From: Sipunculus nudus
Taxonomy: Eukaryota > Annelida > Sipuncula > Golfingiida > Sipunculidae
Assembly: GCA_026874595.1 (NCBI GenBank)
Contig: CM049310.1
Coordinates: 81,142,556 to 81,206,555 of the forward strand
Length of the DNA stretch: 64,000 nucleotides
Direction of reading: 5' to 3'
Below, piece by piece: positions 10,044 to 21,347 of this stretch. The notes below the pieces were generated by a model. That model was not told the origin of the DNA, did not search any database, and saw only the letters and a list, made by a program, of their open reading frames with translations. The position numbers and the translations under genes were made by a program. Numbering within the stretch: the stretch's first letter is position 1; every line of letters starts with the position of its first letter.

Positions 10044-11995
10044 AGTGGTTAGAATGAAGCTAACGGCGTGGTTTGAAAAACCGAGACTTTACCAGGTTAC
10101 GAGATTATGCTTTGTGCGATTCCGAGGGGGGGGGGGGGCATGTGGAAGACTGGCACTGGTCCTATTCACCTCGGGAGCAAAATAGGATTGGTCGGGGTAC
10201 ACGTGCGGTACTGGAACATAAAAGGGCAAAGAGATTAGTTGTTGTTTTAATGTTTATTTATAATACAAAGATATTTTACCAGGATGCTCAATTAGCATAG
10301 TTAACTGATTTGCAATAGGGTCCTGGAAACAGTAAACATATCAGTTAACATATCAGTAGTGTACATATGATATAAAATACACATATACTATGGAAATACA
10401 CAATATATAAGGCAAATATACAGTATAAAAGGCAAATATACTATACTATATTCATACCAAGTGGACTCCACTCGATAAACTCACCATGGGGTAGTGGTGG
10501 CGCCATGTACCTCAACTTTGCAGTGAGAGAGCAACTACCTGAACTGGTAAGTCTGCCCAGCGGATCCTCGTGGTGGTTGGGGGGGGGGGGGGGGGGGGGG
10601 GGGGGATGAGCGGGCACGTTGGATATTAGTACGAATGTTAGGTTTTAAAACATTTCAGAGTGAATTTGTTTTGATGGCGGTACTTGTAGAGAATTTCAGC
10701 TCTTGAGTTCAACAATGATCCGGGGGGGGGGGGGGGGGGGGCGTTGCTATAAGTAGCTTTTCAAACAAACAGAGATCACACATTCTAGTCCCACAGAAGT
10801 AAGGTACTGCCTTGGCAGAGATTTCCAAGTAGAGTGCTGATAGAAGAAGTCATATATCTGAAATATATATGGTAACCGACATGACTTTATGTATGACTTA
10901 AAAAATGAAAACAAAATACAGTAATCAGAGGAAAGGGAATTTTATTTATATATTGAAAACATGGTATGTTTAAACATAGGATACTTAAATTGCAACAGTT
11001 AACAAAAGGTATATTTTTGATGTAATCACATACATTAAAATATATACATTGTAAATCGGAGTAAGTAATAATTATATTAATTATTACATTTCCATCTATC
11101 AAACATATCAAGCCTTTATATTCTTTGTTATCACAATGTTACATTATACCAGTTAAAAAACATATGGTGGATTTTAAATATATGTGTTCCTCACGTTCAC
11201 TACAAAATTAATACAGGTTGTCGTGCATGTCTGCTCTCCTATCGCGCTGATTTTCCGCATATACTATCGAGGTGATATACCATATCATATATACTAAAGG
11301 GTAACAAAGTCATTTGAACACTCATAGCATTAAAGGGACCTTTTCCCATACCTGAAGGCTATTAACTAATCTCTTATCTCTTTAACCTTTTTTCGGGAAT
11401 GAGCCAAAATAAAAATCTATTAGATTTTGGTGTGGATACGAAAAATGACCCTGATCAAGGAATATTCTCAATTGCCCAGTCAATTATGCACGGATTGACC
11501 TGGGAATATGAACCAAATGTGTGAATGCATACACTTGACGGAGGTTTGCATTCCTTAGATGGACGTGATGTGGCGACTAGCAGGTTAAACTTGGCCCTTT
11601 CATCAGGTGAGGTGTAGTAGCAGATGTGGTAATCTGTTGCTGGTTGAAATTCATTGAATGACAGACAGGTTGAGAACAGAAATAATTACACCTGCAATCT
11701 AATATTTTTCATATTGTAATAAAAAAAGATTATTATTATATATTTTCCATTTTCTTTGTGGTTGTTCACATTGCTTAGAATATGAGCGTCTCGTCATTGC
11801 TATATGATAATGAGTGCTATGTTAGTTAAAATTCCATGAACTATGAGTTGCTTTATCGAAAACCACCTGAAGTTCTTTGCCAAAAACTCCTGAGGCACCA
11901 GAATTTACATAACTTAAACATGCTCCTTGAGGTGTTTAAATTTTCGGCGTGTATAAGGAAGATTCAGAGAAGAGAGTGTTTAAAGTTAGACTCCT
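10044..11995. other. Non-coding stretch with long G runs
   Basis: Contains G runs of 13 (10126), 27 (10579-10605) and 20 (10722-10741), and otherwise AT-rich sequence. A GTAAGT after 10546 looks donor-like, but no coding exon can be supported upstream of it. I see no other feature. Confidence 0.45.
10579..10605. repeat. G27 homopolymer
   Basis: Uninterrupted run of 27 G residues; a second run of 20 G lies at 10722-10741. Confidence 0.9.
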
Positions 11996-12051
11996 TTCGT
12001 GCATACGAGTTGAATTAAACACTGTTTAGATGGGCCATTTGGACACGGTCT

Positions 12052-14383
12052 CTACCTCCAAACACCTTTCGAGCTTTTCGAGCATTTCGAGTAAATTTTC
12101 TCTCTTATTGATTTCCGTATGTTTGATGCACAAAGCGAACCAACGGCAAACAGGAACCCCTGTGAGGCATTTAAAATCACGTATATATAATCAACCACTT
12201 CAGATCTGACAATCTCTGTTACTAAACCCAAGCCCGCGGTTACCCCAATCAACACGCAAAGATTTAGATAGAGGACTACATTATAACTATCTCTGCCTTC
12301 GACCGGTTTCGTCTGAGACCTGGACCTGCATAAAAAAATCAGCGATAATATGACCATAACCATGTTAATGAGGATTGCCAAAGAAACTGGAGCTATAAAG
12401 TAGATTATGAGGGCATATCTCTGGTTGAACCAACAGAATCTCTGGCCGTACTGTGGTCGGAAACGTTCATCTGTCGCAGGGTGATTTACCGCGATCGACA
12501 TAGTAACTAAAGCTGTCGGGGTCAGCCACGCGAACATGGAAAGGTACAGGAACAGCCTGGGTCCATAACGAACCTTTGAAAATTTGGAACTCTGCCAGAG
12601 CATACGCATCATGTCAACTGATATTACGGACATCCAAAAAAACATGGCTAAGAACGCCCAGTGCATGAACACACCAGCAATATAACATCCTGGATAAGTG
12701 AATACCGACGTCTTTAAAGGTATGATACTACTCAATGAGAAACTGAGCAAAGCTAAAAGTATAGATACAGCTAGACTTGTTTGTACACGGCCTATTGGAT
12801 TTTGAAATTCTTTCAGCAGGAAGTGGAAGAGGATGCGCACGCACAATGCACCTAAAGAGAGGAAGATTAAAACCCATGATAACCAATTAAGTGGGGTTAA
12901 GGTCGCACGATGAGGAGGTTCGTCTACATAGAGACATACAATGACAGAATTATTTGCGAAACGAAAATCTGGGATTACCATACCTGTGCGTCTTAGTATC
13001 AAAGTTCCATTATCTATAATGAACACCTCGGAAATATTGAACTGGATATATGTACAATTTCTGATATATGTCGACAGATCAAAATTCTTAATAGATTTGT
13101 ATTCCTGGAGAGTCGCATTGACCAGTTCATGTACAACCTGGATTATATTTCGTGGGCTTGGAAGACGTACAGTGTTGTTCAATGATATTCTAATCGCAAT
13201 TGATAAGTAACTTCCTGTGCAGTTCTTTAGAAAGACCGTAGTCTCATGATTCGTGACATTACGAATAATACCTTCAAGACGTTTCATCAGATGTTGATGT
13301 TTTACACAAAACCATAAAAGCATCGGCGTCATCTTTGCTTCGTAGTTTGTTTGTTGTAGCGTCTTACGACAATGATAGTGGAGCCAGTGATAACCAGCTG
13401 GACACGTTTGTTTTGTGCTCCTGACGTTCCCAAGTTTAAGTCCGTCCATAGGGTTAAAATCAAATATCAGTGGGAATGAAATTGATCTGTCAACCCCTTC
13501 TGAGTATGCCAACCGGAGGATTCCACACCGGCGTAATTTACCGATAATCGATAATTTCTTATTTTCATTGCAATGGGCGCAGTATGGATTTTTATATGTC
13601 TTTTTATATCCAACCCGTACATATGCCACGTAGGGTTCAATACATTTCTGGTTTAACTCCGTATTTCTACATGTTTCTGGACAAGCAGATATGATGTCGC
13701 TAGGGTTATAGTAGCAGTATCGTATGTGTTTAGCGGCATCTGGGGGAATGAATACCAAGTTGCATTTATCTGTAGAGAGCGATTCGCTCTTCAAAACCTC
13801 TTGCAACATGGCCTTTTTGTCCGTCTCACTTTGCTTTACTTGAACCAGTCCTGTATCTGTGAATTTGTATAATTTAGAACACGTGCAGTTGATACGCCAC
13901 GGGACCATGTTTTGAAGCACATTTAAGGTTAATATAGTTAATACCAGTTCCTTTGTCAAATATGGGAACGTAGCTGTTGGGATCTTCTGAAGAACGTTTA
14001 CATACTTGTTTATATAACTTGCATGAAGACACCAATGAGACATATCGTGACCTCTCCTGATCAGCTTCGAGTTTAAAACACTTTGGGAGGTCAGGTAATC
14101 CCTGCTTTATGGATGTTTTCCATCTCTCATATTTTGTCACCTCTGCCGGACATTTCTCTGTGAAATCATAACAGCAGTTCTGATAGATGTAACAAAGGTA
14201 ATCACAGGAACATCTGGTGTCATAGAATGAAGAATTGGCCCATATTTTACCACACCTTCCTTCACAGCTGTGACATTTAGGAGTCGTAAGATTACTGACG
14301 TCAGGTTGATCACACGGAGGTACAAACGAAAATGTTCTTGATGCGATGACAAACAATACAAAGAGCGGACGTGGTAAAGCCAT
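12052..14383 (-). CDS. Somatomedin-B domain secretin-superfamily (methuselah-like) 7TM receptor, frameshifted
   Basis: Predicted cell-surface G-protein coupled receptor. I start at the ATG at 14383 because it has a strong context (ACAACCATGG) and opens a signal peptide (MALPRPLFVLFVIAS); an in-frame ATG at 14446 would bury it. The extracellular part holds a Cys-rich somatomedin-B-like domain (CHSCEGRCG ... CSCDYLCYIYQNCC, about 14280-14145) and further paired Cys. Seven hydrophobic helices lie between about 12885 and 12120, with the conserved Cys of TM3 (YPGCYIAG) and ECL2 (RFCWF). No clear GPS cleavage motif is visible. The gene is intronless. Oddity: residues up to KCASKHG (near 13890) are in one frame and VPWRINCTC onward in another; the ATG-to-stop span is 2332 nt, one base over a multiple of three (about 776 codons). 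That is a pseudogene, an assembly error or a variant allele. The ligand is unknown. Confidence 0.85.
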
Positions 14384-14613
14384 GGTTGTTCGGATCAGTG
14401 ACTTATCTTGGGTTATCCCAGTTAACAAAATGTCAGTCCGAGGCAATAATACACAGCCGTTTCAAAATATCTTGTTACTGACCACCACTTAGCCCACATG
14501 ACGATTCACCAAATATCCTTGCAGATATAAGATGACTAAATCACAAAAACTTATCACAGGTAATAATGTGCTTCTAAAAGCGATATAAGTTTACATCCTA
14601 GCAAAACACCCAG

Positions 14614-14621
14614 TTTTTATA
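14614..14621 (-). promoter_or_regulatory. Possible TATA box of the 7TM receptor gene
   Basis: The minus strand reads TATAAAAA about 230 bp upstream of the chosen ATG, which would put initiation near 14585. Only the motif and its position support it. Confidence 0.35.
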
Positions 14622-14868
14622 CAGTAAAAATCAACTACGTGACTGGGAACATAAAAACGCTCACAGTCCGTCGGATCTCTATGCATATTAACATATATAC
14701 CGGATGTTACTTGGAAAGTAACACATGGAACAAAAGTGAAATTAGGTTTAAACATGTATTATATTATGTGCACGATTCATGATAGTACCTACCGATAGAC
14801 CATGAACACCCTAAACAAATTTATCTGAACAGTACTGTCATGAATATTCATAGACCACCAGTGGCGTG

Positions 14869-15265
14869 CCGATTAATCGATTAAAACGGTGATTGGTTGT
14901 TTAAAAAAAATTATTAAATCGATTGCACGTTTGCATAATCGATTGAAAACGATTATGTACTCACATGCAAACAATATAATCCAGTCAGAGATATACGAAC
15001 GGAGAGTAATGAAAAGCATCAAGACGGAACCTTGACAGCCAAGAATAATCTGATGTCAAGTCGACCCTGGATGTAGGAGGACTGATGGTTTCACTATGAA
15101 TACCAATGTACATGTCAGGCTATTTACAGGGGTCAACATTTTAGGTACTTGTATACAACAGATTGAAAAGATATATAGCAAGTACATAAAATTATCGATT
15201 AAAAATCGATCATCGGTCGTTTTTTCAATCATCGATTATGATTTTAAAACCGATTCCCTCCACTA
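14869..15265. mobile_element. Probable hAT-like non-autonomous element with ATCGATTA repeats
   Basis: The left end CAGTGGCGTGCCGATTAATC is mirrored by a degraded right end (reverse complement TAGTGGAGGGAATCGG). Both sides carry subterminal ATCGATTA-type motifs. The flanking octamers TAGACCAC and GAGTCTAC agree at five of eight positions, consistent with an eroded target duplication. There is no coding capacity. Confidence 0.45.
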
Positions 15266-15477
15266 GAGTCTACAGACAATTTGAATTTCCGGTTGCCAAT
15301 GTTTATACAGTTTTATAGGTTATTGCCTCCGCTAAGTAGGTATGCGTTCATTCCTGTTCGTGTGTGTGTTTATGTGCAATACAACTCACGAAATCATGAA
15401 CGGAATTTCATGAATTTTACTGGGCATTTCTCAAATGGGCCTGTAAAGAATCGATTACATCCTTGTCTCCCCAGTTC

Positions 15478-16700
15478 TTAGCTTAGCTGACTGCAAGTCA
15501 TCTGAGCTATGGGGGTCACCCTTTGCCCGTTCATTAACATTAACAAGGTATAAATTGTAACTGTTAGACCTCGAACATCCAGGGAGGTCCTCGGCAAATC
15601 TCCTGGATAACCTGAAAGTAGGTTATAGTGACCTATATTCTGTAAGCTACGGCCAAAAACATGATTTTTAGCACCCAGGCAGTCAGACAGGGCGCAAATC
15701 GTATCGGTTAGGCCTAGAATATTCTGACCCAAAATCCAAGCAGGTTCTGGGCAAATCTCTCTCTTAAACCTAAATCTAGGTCATTATGATCTTTATTCTG
15801 CGAGCTACGGCCAAAAACATGATTTTTGAGCACCAAGGCTGTTAGACAGGGCACAAATTGTATCCGTTAGCACTAGAATCTTTTGACATAACATTCGTGG
15901 AAAGGACAAAACTTTTTGGAAACCGGAAATTAGGTAATTGTGACCTATATTCTAAAAGCAACGGGACAAAACAAAATTATCAGGAGGTCCCAGACCGCAA
16001 GACTGCTTACAAATTGTATCCGTTTTCCCTAGAATGTTCTAACGTAACATCCTTGGAAATCTTGGGAAAATCTTCTTGGAAACATGAAATCAGGTCATTC
16101 TTAGCAGACAGTAAGACAGGACACAAAAGGCAAATGTTTGGTTTGGAACCTTCTAATGTAACATCTATGGAGATCCTTGGTAAGTCGACTTTGAATCATG
16201 AAATTAGGTTTATGCTTGTTAGCTACGAGCGAAAAACCTAACTTCGAGCACACAGTTTTTTGAGGACACTGTTTAAAACTAACTAGAACTTAGAAACTAT
16301 TTAGAAACGACTTACTTAAGGTAAAGGGAGGTCATTGTAATTTCTCCTTGGATATCCGAAATAAGGTTACTGTGATCTATATTCTGCGAGCTTGTTAAAG
16401 AACATGATTTGAGCACCGAAAAGTTAGATGGACAAAATTGTAGCAGTAGGAGGTAGAAACTAGGATCAAAGGAGTTCCTGAAAAAATCTTCTTGAAAACC
16501 CTAAGTAAGGGCTCAGTAACCTATGTTCTTAGGATTTTGGATAAAAAGCATAACAGACCTATTGCATTTATAGAGGAATGTCAAAATCTCTGACAGGAAG
16601 ACTCTGTTAGCTCCGCTGACCACAAGTCAGATGTCCGCAAGTTCTCCTACCAAACCCTAAACTATGTCACTTTGGCCTCTATCCTTTGAAACATTTGATA
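15478..16700 (+). repeat. Array of degenerate 120-165-bp tandem repeats (family G)
   Basis: About seven diverged units. Recurring blocks are GTGACCTATATTCT, GCTACGGCCAAAAACATGAT, AGACAGGGCACAAATTGTAT and CTAGAATNTTCTGAC. The array opens with TTAGCTGACTGCAAGTCATCTGAGCTAT split over 15481-15510. Single units of the same family occur at 29005, 34010 and 41515. Open frames across it are not conserved as protein. Confidence 0.75.
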
Positions 16701-16736
16701 ATACTTCAAGACTGCCTAAGAACGGATGCTTTTTTT

Positions 16737-16930
16737 CTCTTTTTTTTAAATCTTATTTTCATATCATATACTCATTTAGATTGGAGTTGACAAATTCTTA
16801 AATCTTAAAACAATAAGGCTTAAGGTTGGAATTTCTAGCTGTATCGTGTTGCTGTTAGGGCATGTTGTCAAGAACTTCTGCTGCCCCCTGTCGTTGAATC
16901 TGATAAAACTATTAAGATGACTTCTTCATG
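16737..16930 (+). repeat. Interspersed repeat family A, copy 2
   Basis: Shorter copy of the family at 2165-2590, ending at the same TGACTTCTTCAT. Confidence 0.65.
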
Positions 16931-16943
16931 AACTGTGACACAG

Positions 16944-16944
<1 letters not shown>

Positions 16945-16982
<38 letters not shown>
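16945..16982. repeat. (TTA)n microsatellite
   Basis: About twelve TTA units. Confidence 0.9.
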
Positions 16983-16983
<1 letters not shown>

Positions 16984-17214
16984 ATCATTATTATTTATTC
17001 TTTAATTATATATAACATGCTGGATTTATCTTACATTTTTAAGCAAACTCGTCTTAGTTATATATAGATTGTTTCTAAGGAGTTCTTCTTCTTCTGTAAG
17101 TGTATACCTCGTATCCTAATATAATCACACTTGGGTAATTTTGTCCTTTGTATCTTTGTCCATTTGTCTTCAAGCAAATTGGGATGGACAGTTAATGGAG
17201 GACAGTGTTGACAT

Positions 17215-17410
17215 AAGAGTTGGATCCAAATCCTTTTAAAATAATCGATTACAAATACAACTACTTTTAAAAATAATTGAGTACAATTACAATTACTTTT
17301 GTTTTAAAAAAGTAATCGATTACAATTACAAATACCTTTTAATGTAATTGGAATAACTTTTACAATTACTTTTCTGTAATTGGAATAACTTTTACAATTA
17401 CTTTTCTGCT
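17215..17410. mobile_element. Terminal fragment related to the hAT-like element at 21348
   Basis: Starts AAGAGTTGGATCCAAA, close to the CAGAGTTGGGTCCAAA terminus of the 21348 element. It continues with the same AATCGATTACAA / AATTACTTTT subterminal motifs. The opposite terminus and target duplication are missing. Confidence 0.5.
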
Positions 17411-18114
17411 TTCAGGGTATTTACATTGTGATAGTGACAATAAACAACTTTGTATGACATTTTTTTATTTCCAATAAATGCACATCAAAATCTGATAAAC
17501 AATTAACGTTTCACACAGTGGTGAATGCGCTCTATGGAATTTGAACATGGGTCTTTCCAAAGTCATTACACAGTGTTACATATTTGTTTGGTGTAGACAG
17601 TTCTCTGCTCATGCTGACTCCTGAATGTTTAGTCCGAAAAAAAATGTAAACATATACCCATCAGGGTTGGGTTTAGTTCAATTTGTTTACTGTTTAAAGT
17701 TTCGCTTTTATTATATTGCTATTGCTATTACTAATTTACTATCGCCACAGTTTCTCATCCATCACTTTTAAGTGACATTTATTACTATATTACTTAACGT
17801 AATAACACAATAGTTTGGAATGAGACATGTTTTTAATTTACTTAATTATTACCAAAATGTTACATTACAATACTATCTGTCAAATTGTGATGCAAGGGTA
17901 TTTTCATTAAATTATTAAAAAATCAGCTTCCCAGTAAATATGACTGTTTGTATGAATTTTATGTAAATATGACTCTCTATTCTCAACACTCCAACGAAAT
18001 TGAGCAATATAATCTACTGTCAAAACGTTAAATAGACATAGTGAGTGTTGTGGAAAAAAATTCCATCAAAGTCTGGATAATTATAACAAATTATTACAAA
18101 AACAAATTATATGT

Positions 18115-18116
<2 letters not shown>
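17411..18116. other. AT-rich non-coding stretch, nothing recognised
   Basis: No exon, RNA gene or transposon terminus could be supported. Confidence 0.5.
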
Positions 18117-18154
<38 letters not shown>

Positions 18155-18187
18155 CGTATATATAAATATGTGTGTGTGTGTGCGTGT
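18117..18187. repeat. (TA)n and (TG)n microsatellites
   Basis: TA run 18117-18151, short spacer, then TG run 18171-18187. Confidence 0.9.
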
Positions 18188-19495
18188 GTAAAAGAGAATT
18201 ACTTTATGTTAAATAAGATATTTCTCTCTTCCCTCTTTTCTTGCTCAAGGAAACGCATCTAAATTATCGTTTTATTAAATAATATTATGTGCAATGCTAT
18301 ACGGGGTGCTTTTTCCCATGGATGCTGCCAAGATTTTGCTGAAACCTTTGATGATGTCTGTGGCAGCTAGCAGCTAGGCAGTGGTTTTAGCGAGATTAAC
18401 ACATATTTACGGTATTTCCACAAGTGGTTCACGAGTGCCACGAGTGCTGGGCCACGTGGTCCGGACCGCTTTTCACCATTTATGTTCGGCAGTCGACAGG
18501 CCAAGGCTGCTAGGATCTGACCATTTTGAAGACTGATATATCTCCCGTAAGAAACATCAGGGGTAACCAACGAGGTGAATGGTTTTCTTGATTCGATATA
18601 TCAGATAGCCTTATTTATGATCTTAACTTATTAGTATTCCCATTCTAGCAGTTTACATGTATAACACCACCCCCCCCCCCCCCCCGGCCTATCCTGTTTA
18701 CATGTTAACGAGATCATTTAGACTAAATACAGTTCTATCAGGAATAAGTGTAGTAGTAATTTTATCTTTCTATTAGTGATATTGATTTTCCTACTGTTTA
18801 TAGTTGTTTCTGACGTCGTAAAGGTCGTAATTAAAAGTTTGCTCTTCGTCTATGTTAAAGGTTACTAAGTAATAGTTTACCATCCTGTCCATAGATGTCG
18901 CTACCGTACGGTTTGGCTATTCTATGCTGTTTAGTTACATAAATATAGACAGATGGCAGCACTGAATGGAAAGCTTAAATGTTTACCCGGATATTAATAT
19001 ATATTTCATCTCTGTAATTGTAAGTAGATTAAGGTTCCTTTAGGTTAATTAACTTACGTATATTAATATTCTTAATAAGTAAGTATAGCCTTTTATTTAT
19101 CCAAGGAAATTGTGTATCACAGAAGATTTGATTACATACAATATTCATCAGGAAAAATATTATTTGAAGCAGAATATGTTATTATTGTAAAGTTTTGTAA
19201 TCTTCAAGAATGTTGACTGTGTAACTTAAAGTATAAAGTATATATGTGTCTTTTCAGCCTTACGGGTTTGAAAGGTTTAAGTGGTTAAAACTTTAAGTCT
19301 CAAGTTTATAGGGGTTTAAAAGCTACCCGCTCTTAGGAAAAAAGAGTGGATCCACTATTACATGGTTAAACAAGGTAACAAGTTTCAAAATGTTTGTGTG
19401 ACGATAAAGGACCCTTCCGTATAGAAAACTCATACACTATTTTTGTGGATGTTGTCGGGTGCTACAATGTCCTAGTCACATGGGATATATATATA
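18188..19495. other. Non-coding stretch, nothing recognised
   Basis: 18300-18600 is more GC-balanced than its surroundings and open for 67 codons on the minus strand, but I recognise no protein in it. A C16 run lies at 18670-18685. Confidence 0.45.
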
Positions 19496-19499
19496 TATT

Positions 19500-19990
19500 C
19501 TCTGCATGGAGAGAACTCTTGACCTATACCTGGCTGCACTGAGTGAACTGTTGACTTTTTTCATAATCTGACACAATTGGCAGTCTGCCAAAGCTATGAA
19601 TAGATCCAGACTGACCTTTGGCGCCGAATCTGATGCAGCGGGCAGTCTGCCAAAGCTATAAATAGAATGCAGCTACTGCAGGGGAGAATTCTTGACCTAC
19701 ACCTGGCTGCATTGAGTGAACTCTTGACCTGTTGCTTAATTTGATGCAGTGGGCAGTCTGCCAAAGCTGTAAGCCTTGATGGGCTTGACACCCATGAGGT
19801 GATCACATGGTACCCATGAGGTGATCACATGGTGCTCATGAGGTGTTTACATGACACCCATGATGTGATCACATGCCTTGTACCTGGCTTCACTGAATAA
19901 ACTCTTGACCTATATCTGCCTACACTGAATGAACTCTTGGCCTGTTGCCAAATCTGAAAGAGTCGGCAGTCTGTCAACCTATTTATAAAT
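19500..19990. repeat. Degenerate tandem repeat block
   Basis: GGCAGTCTGCCAAAGCTAT recurs four times (19578, 19640, 19751, and degraded at 19964) and is itself partly palindromic (GGCAGTCTGCC). GAACTCTTGACCTA recurs at least four times, and CATGAGGTGATCACATGGT three times around 19790-19870. No open frame is maintained. Confidence 0.7.
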
Positions 19991-20330
19991 ATACAGACAG
20001 TATCTTGGCCTATTGGTAAATCTATTTACACATACTGAAAGACTTTCTCTAAAATGCTTTTTTTTCTCAAGCTGGCATATTCATAAGACTTTTTATCAAA
20101 TATCTTAAATGATAAAGGATACAATCTTATCACTGTTATAGGTCCAATAATTCTCCCAAAAATCATCCAAGTAAACTTGAACAAAGGCCACCTATGAATC
20201 ATATTTGTGCAATATTACAGATGTTATAATTGAAACAACGTTTTTGTGGAAGACTGTTGCAGTCCTCAATTCGAAATAGGCTAAATAATGGTCATAAGAC
20301 CAACTTAACCTTTTCACGACTCTAACAAAC

Positions 20331-20470
20331 GTTACGGGGTGACATAAAAGCGGACCAAACCGTCTCGCTAGTGAAGTTTGCTTTGCTAGCGAAGCGGTTG
20401 GTTCGCCGGACTTGTGCGCCACCGACCTGGGTTCGACTCCCGGATCGGCCCAGGGTTTTTTCCCTCATTT
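20331..20470 (+). mobile_element. tRNA-derived SINE-like repeat, copy 1
   Basis: Contains an A-box-like TAGCGAAGCGG and a B-box GGGTTCGACTCCC within a T-arm-like hairpin (CTGGG/CCCGG), followed by ATCGGCCCAGG and a T-rich tail. The 5' side cannot fold into a tRNA acceptor stem, so this is a SINE head and not a tRNA gene. The same block recurs 276 bp downstream. Confidence 0.6.
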
Positions 20471-20606
20471 ATTTGTCTTCGTAAAAAAATGGGGGCTCGT
20501 CTAACGTGACGGTTAACTTTGTGGCCCAGGGAATAAGCTCACCAAAGTGTGAGTCCTGGGATAATTAGTCTTGTTCTGATAGCAGAACGCTCTTAAGAGG
20601 GGGTGT

Positions 20607-20760
20607 GTTACGGGGTGACATAAAAGCGGACCAAACTGGTGAAGCTTGCTTTGCTAACGAAGCGGTTGGTTCGCCGGACTTGTACGCCACCGACCTGGGT
20701 TCGACTCCCGGATCGGCCCAGGATTTTTCCCCTCAACAATTTGCCTTCGTAACACAAAAA
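20607..20760 (+). mobile_element. tRNA-derived SINE-like repeat, copy 2
   Basis: Starts with the same GTTACGGGGTGACATAAAAG as copy 1 and runs collinearly through the B-box to the pyrimidine-rich tail. It lacks about 12 bp (CGTCTCGCTAGT) present in copy 1. The pair forms a 276-bp direct tandem arrangement. Confidence 0.6.
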
Positions 20761-20929
20761 ATAAACAAACGCGATTTATTCTTATATGATTGAAAGAACC
20801 ATGTCCTAGAATGATTCTTGTAAAAAATTGAACGATATAACTTGAGAGTTTTATCATAAACATTTTTAAGTTTAAAGAGGCTAATATCATGAGGTTTTTG
20901 CCCGTAAAAAATAGGTCATTTTAGGTTGC

Positions 20930-21347
20930 GCCACAAAATCTGTAATTTCAAATATGAGTCATGTGACCAACATTTGCACAATACTTGGAAATGCCAGCTC
21001 CAGTCATTTCTGAGATTGCTATGTCAGTATGCTTACTTGGCCAAATGACTAGCTTCAAATTCACGTAACTCCGCCAAAATTCATAAAACGCAAACCATGT
21101 GAACAAACTTGAGAGGGCTCGCCATTGGGATCATTTCTGTAATATATTGAACAATTCGGCTTGACCGTTTATGAGAAGGAAACTTTCAAAGGTTTTTCAG
21201 CTTTTCCCCTATAAAATCTAAGAAAATGCAGATAGCAAAAAGAAAAAAAAAATAAGCTGAACCTCACAACATATGTGACAGATTATTGCATAAAATTTAC
21301 GGGATGTTAGCTCCAGCTGTTCCTGAAAATTATGGGTTAATGTACAA
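20930..21347 (+). repeat. Interspersed repeat family H, copy 1 (left of hAT-like insertion)
   Basis: Matches 23160-23625: GTGACCAACA/GTGGCCAACA, AGCTCC, TTTCTGAGATTG, AACAAACTTGAGAG, CCCTATAAAATC, GCATAAAATTT and TTATGGGTTAA in order. Copy 1 is interrupted at its right end by the element at 21348-23126. Confidence 0.75.

Noticed and set aside
10480-10552. Exon-like segment ending in GTAAGT
   Set aside because: No reading frame with recognisable protein or acceptor pairing; probably chance or repeat sequence.
11580-11620. Minus-strand CACCTGATGAAAGGGCC, hammerhead-like start
   Set aside because: No GAAA after a closing stem II and no pairing stem I.
15858-16241. 127-codon plus-strand frame
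   Set aside because: Lies wholly within the degenerate family-G tandem array; repeat-derived.
18367-18570. 67-codon minus-strand frame in a more GC-balanced patch
   Set aside because: No recognisable domain, start context or splice sites.
20381-20460. Possible tRNA gene
   Set aside because: B-box and T-arm are good but the acceptor stem cannot form, and an identical block lies 276 bp away within a longer repeat; a SINE explains it better.
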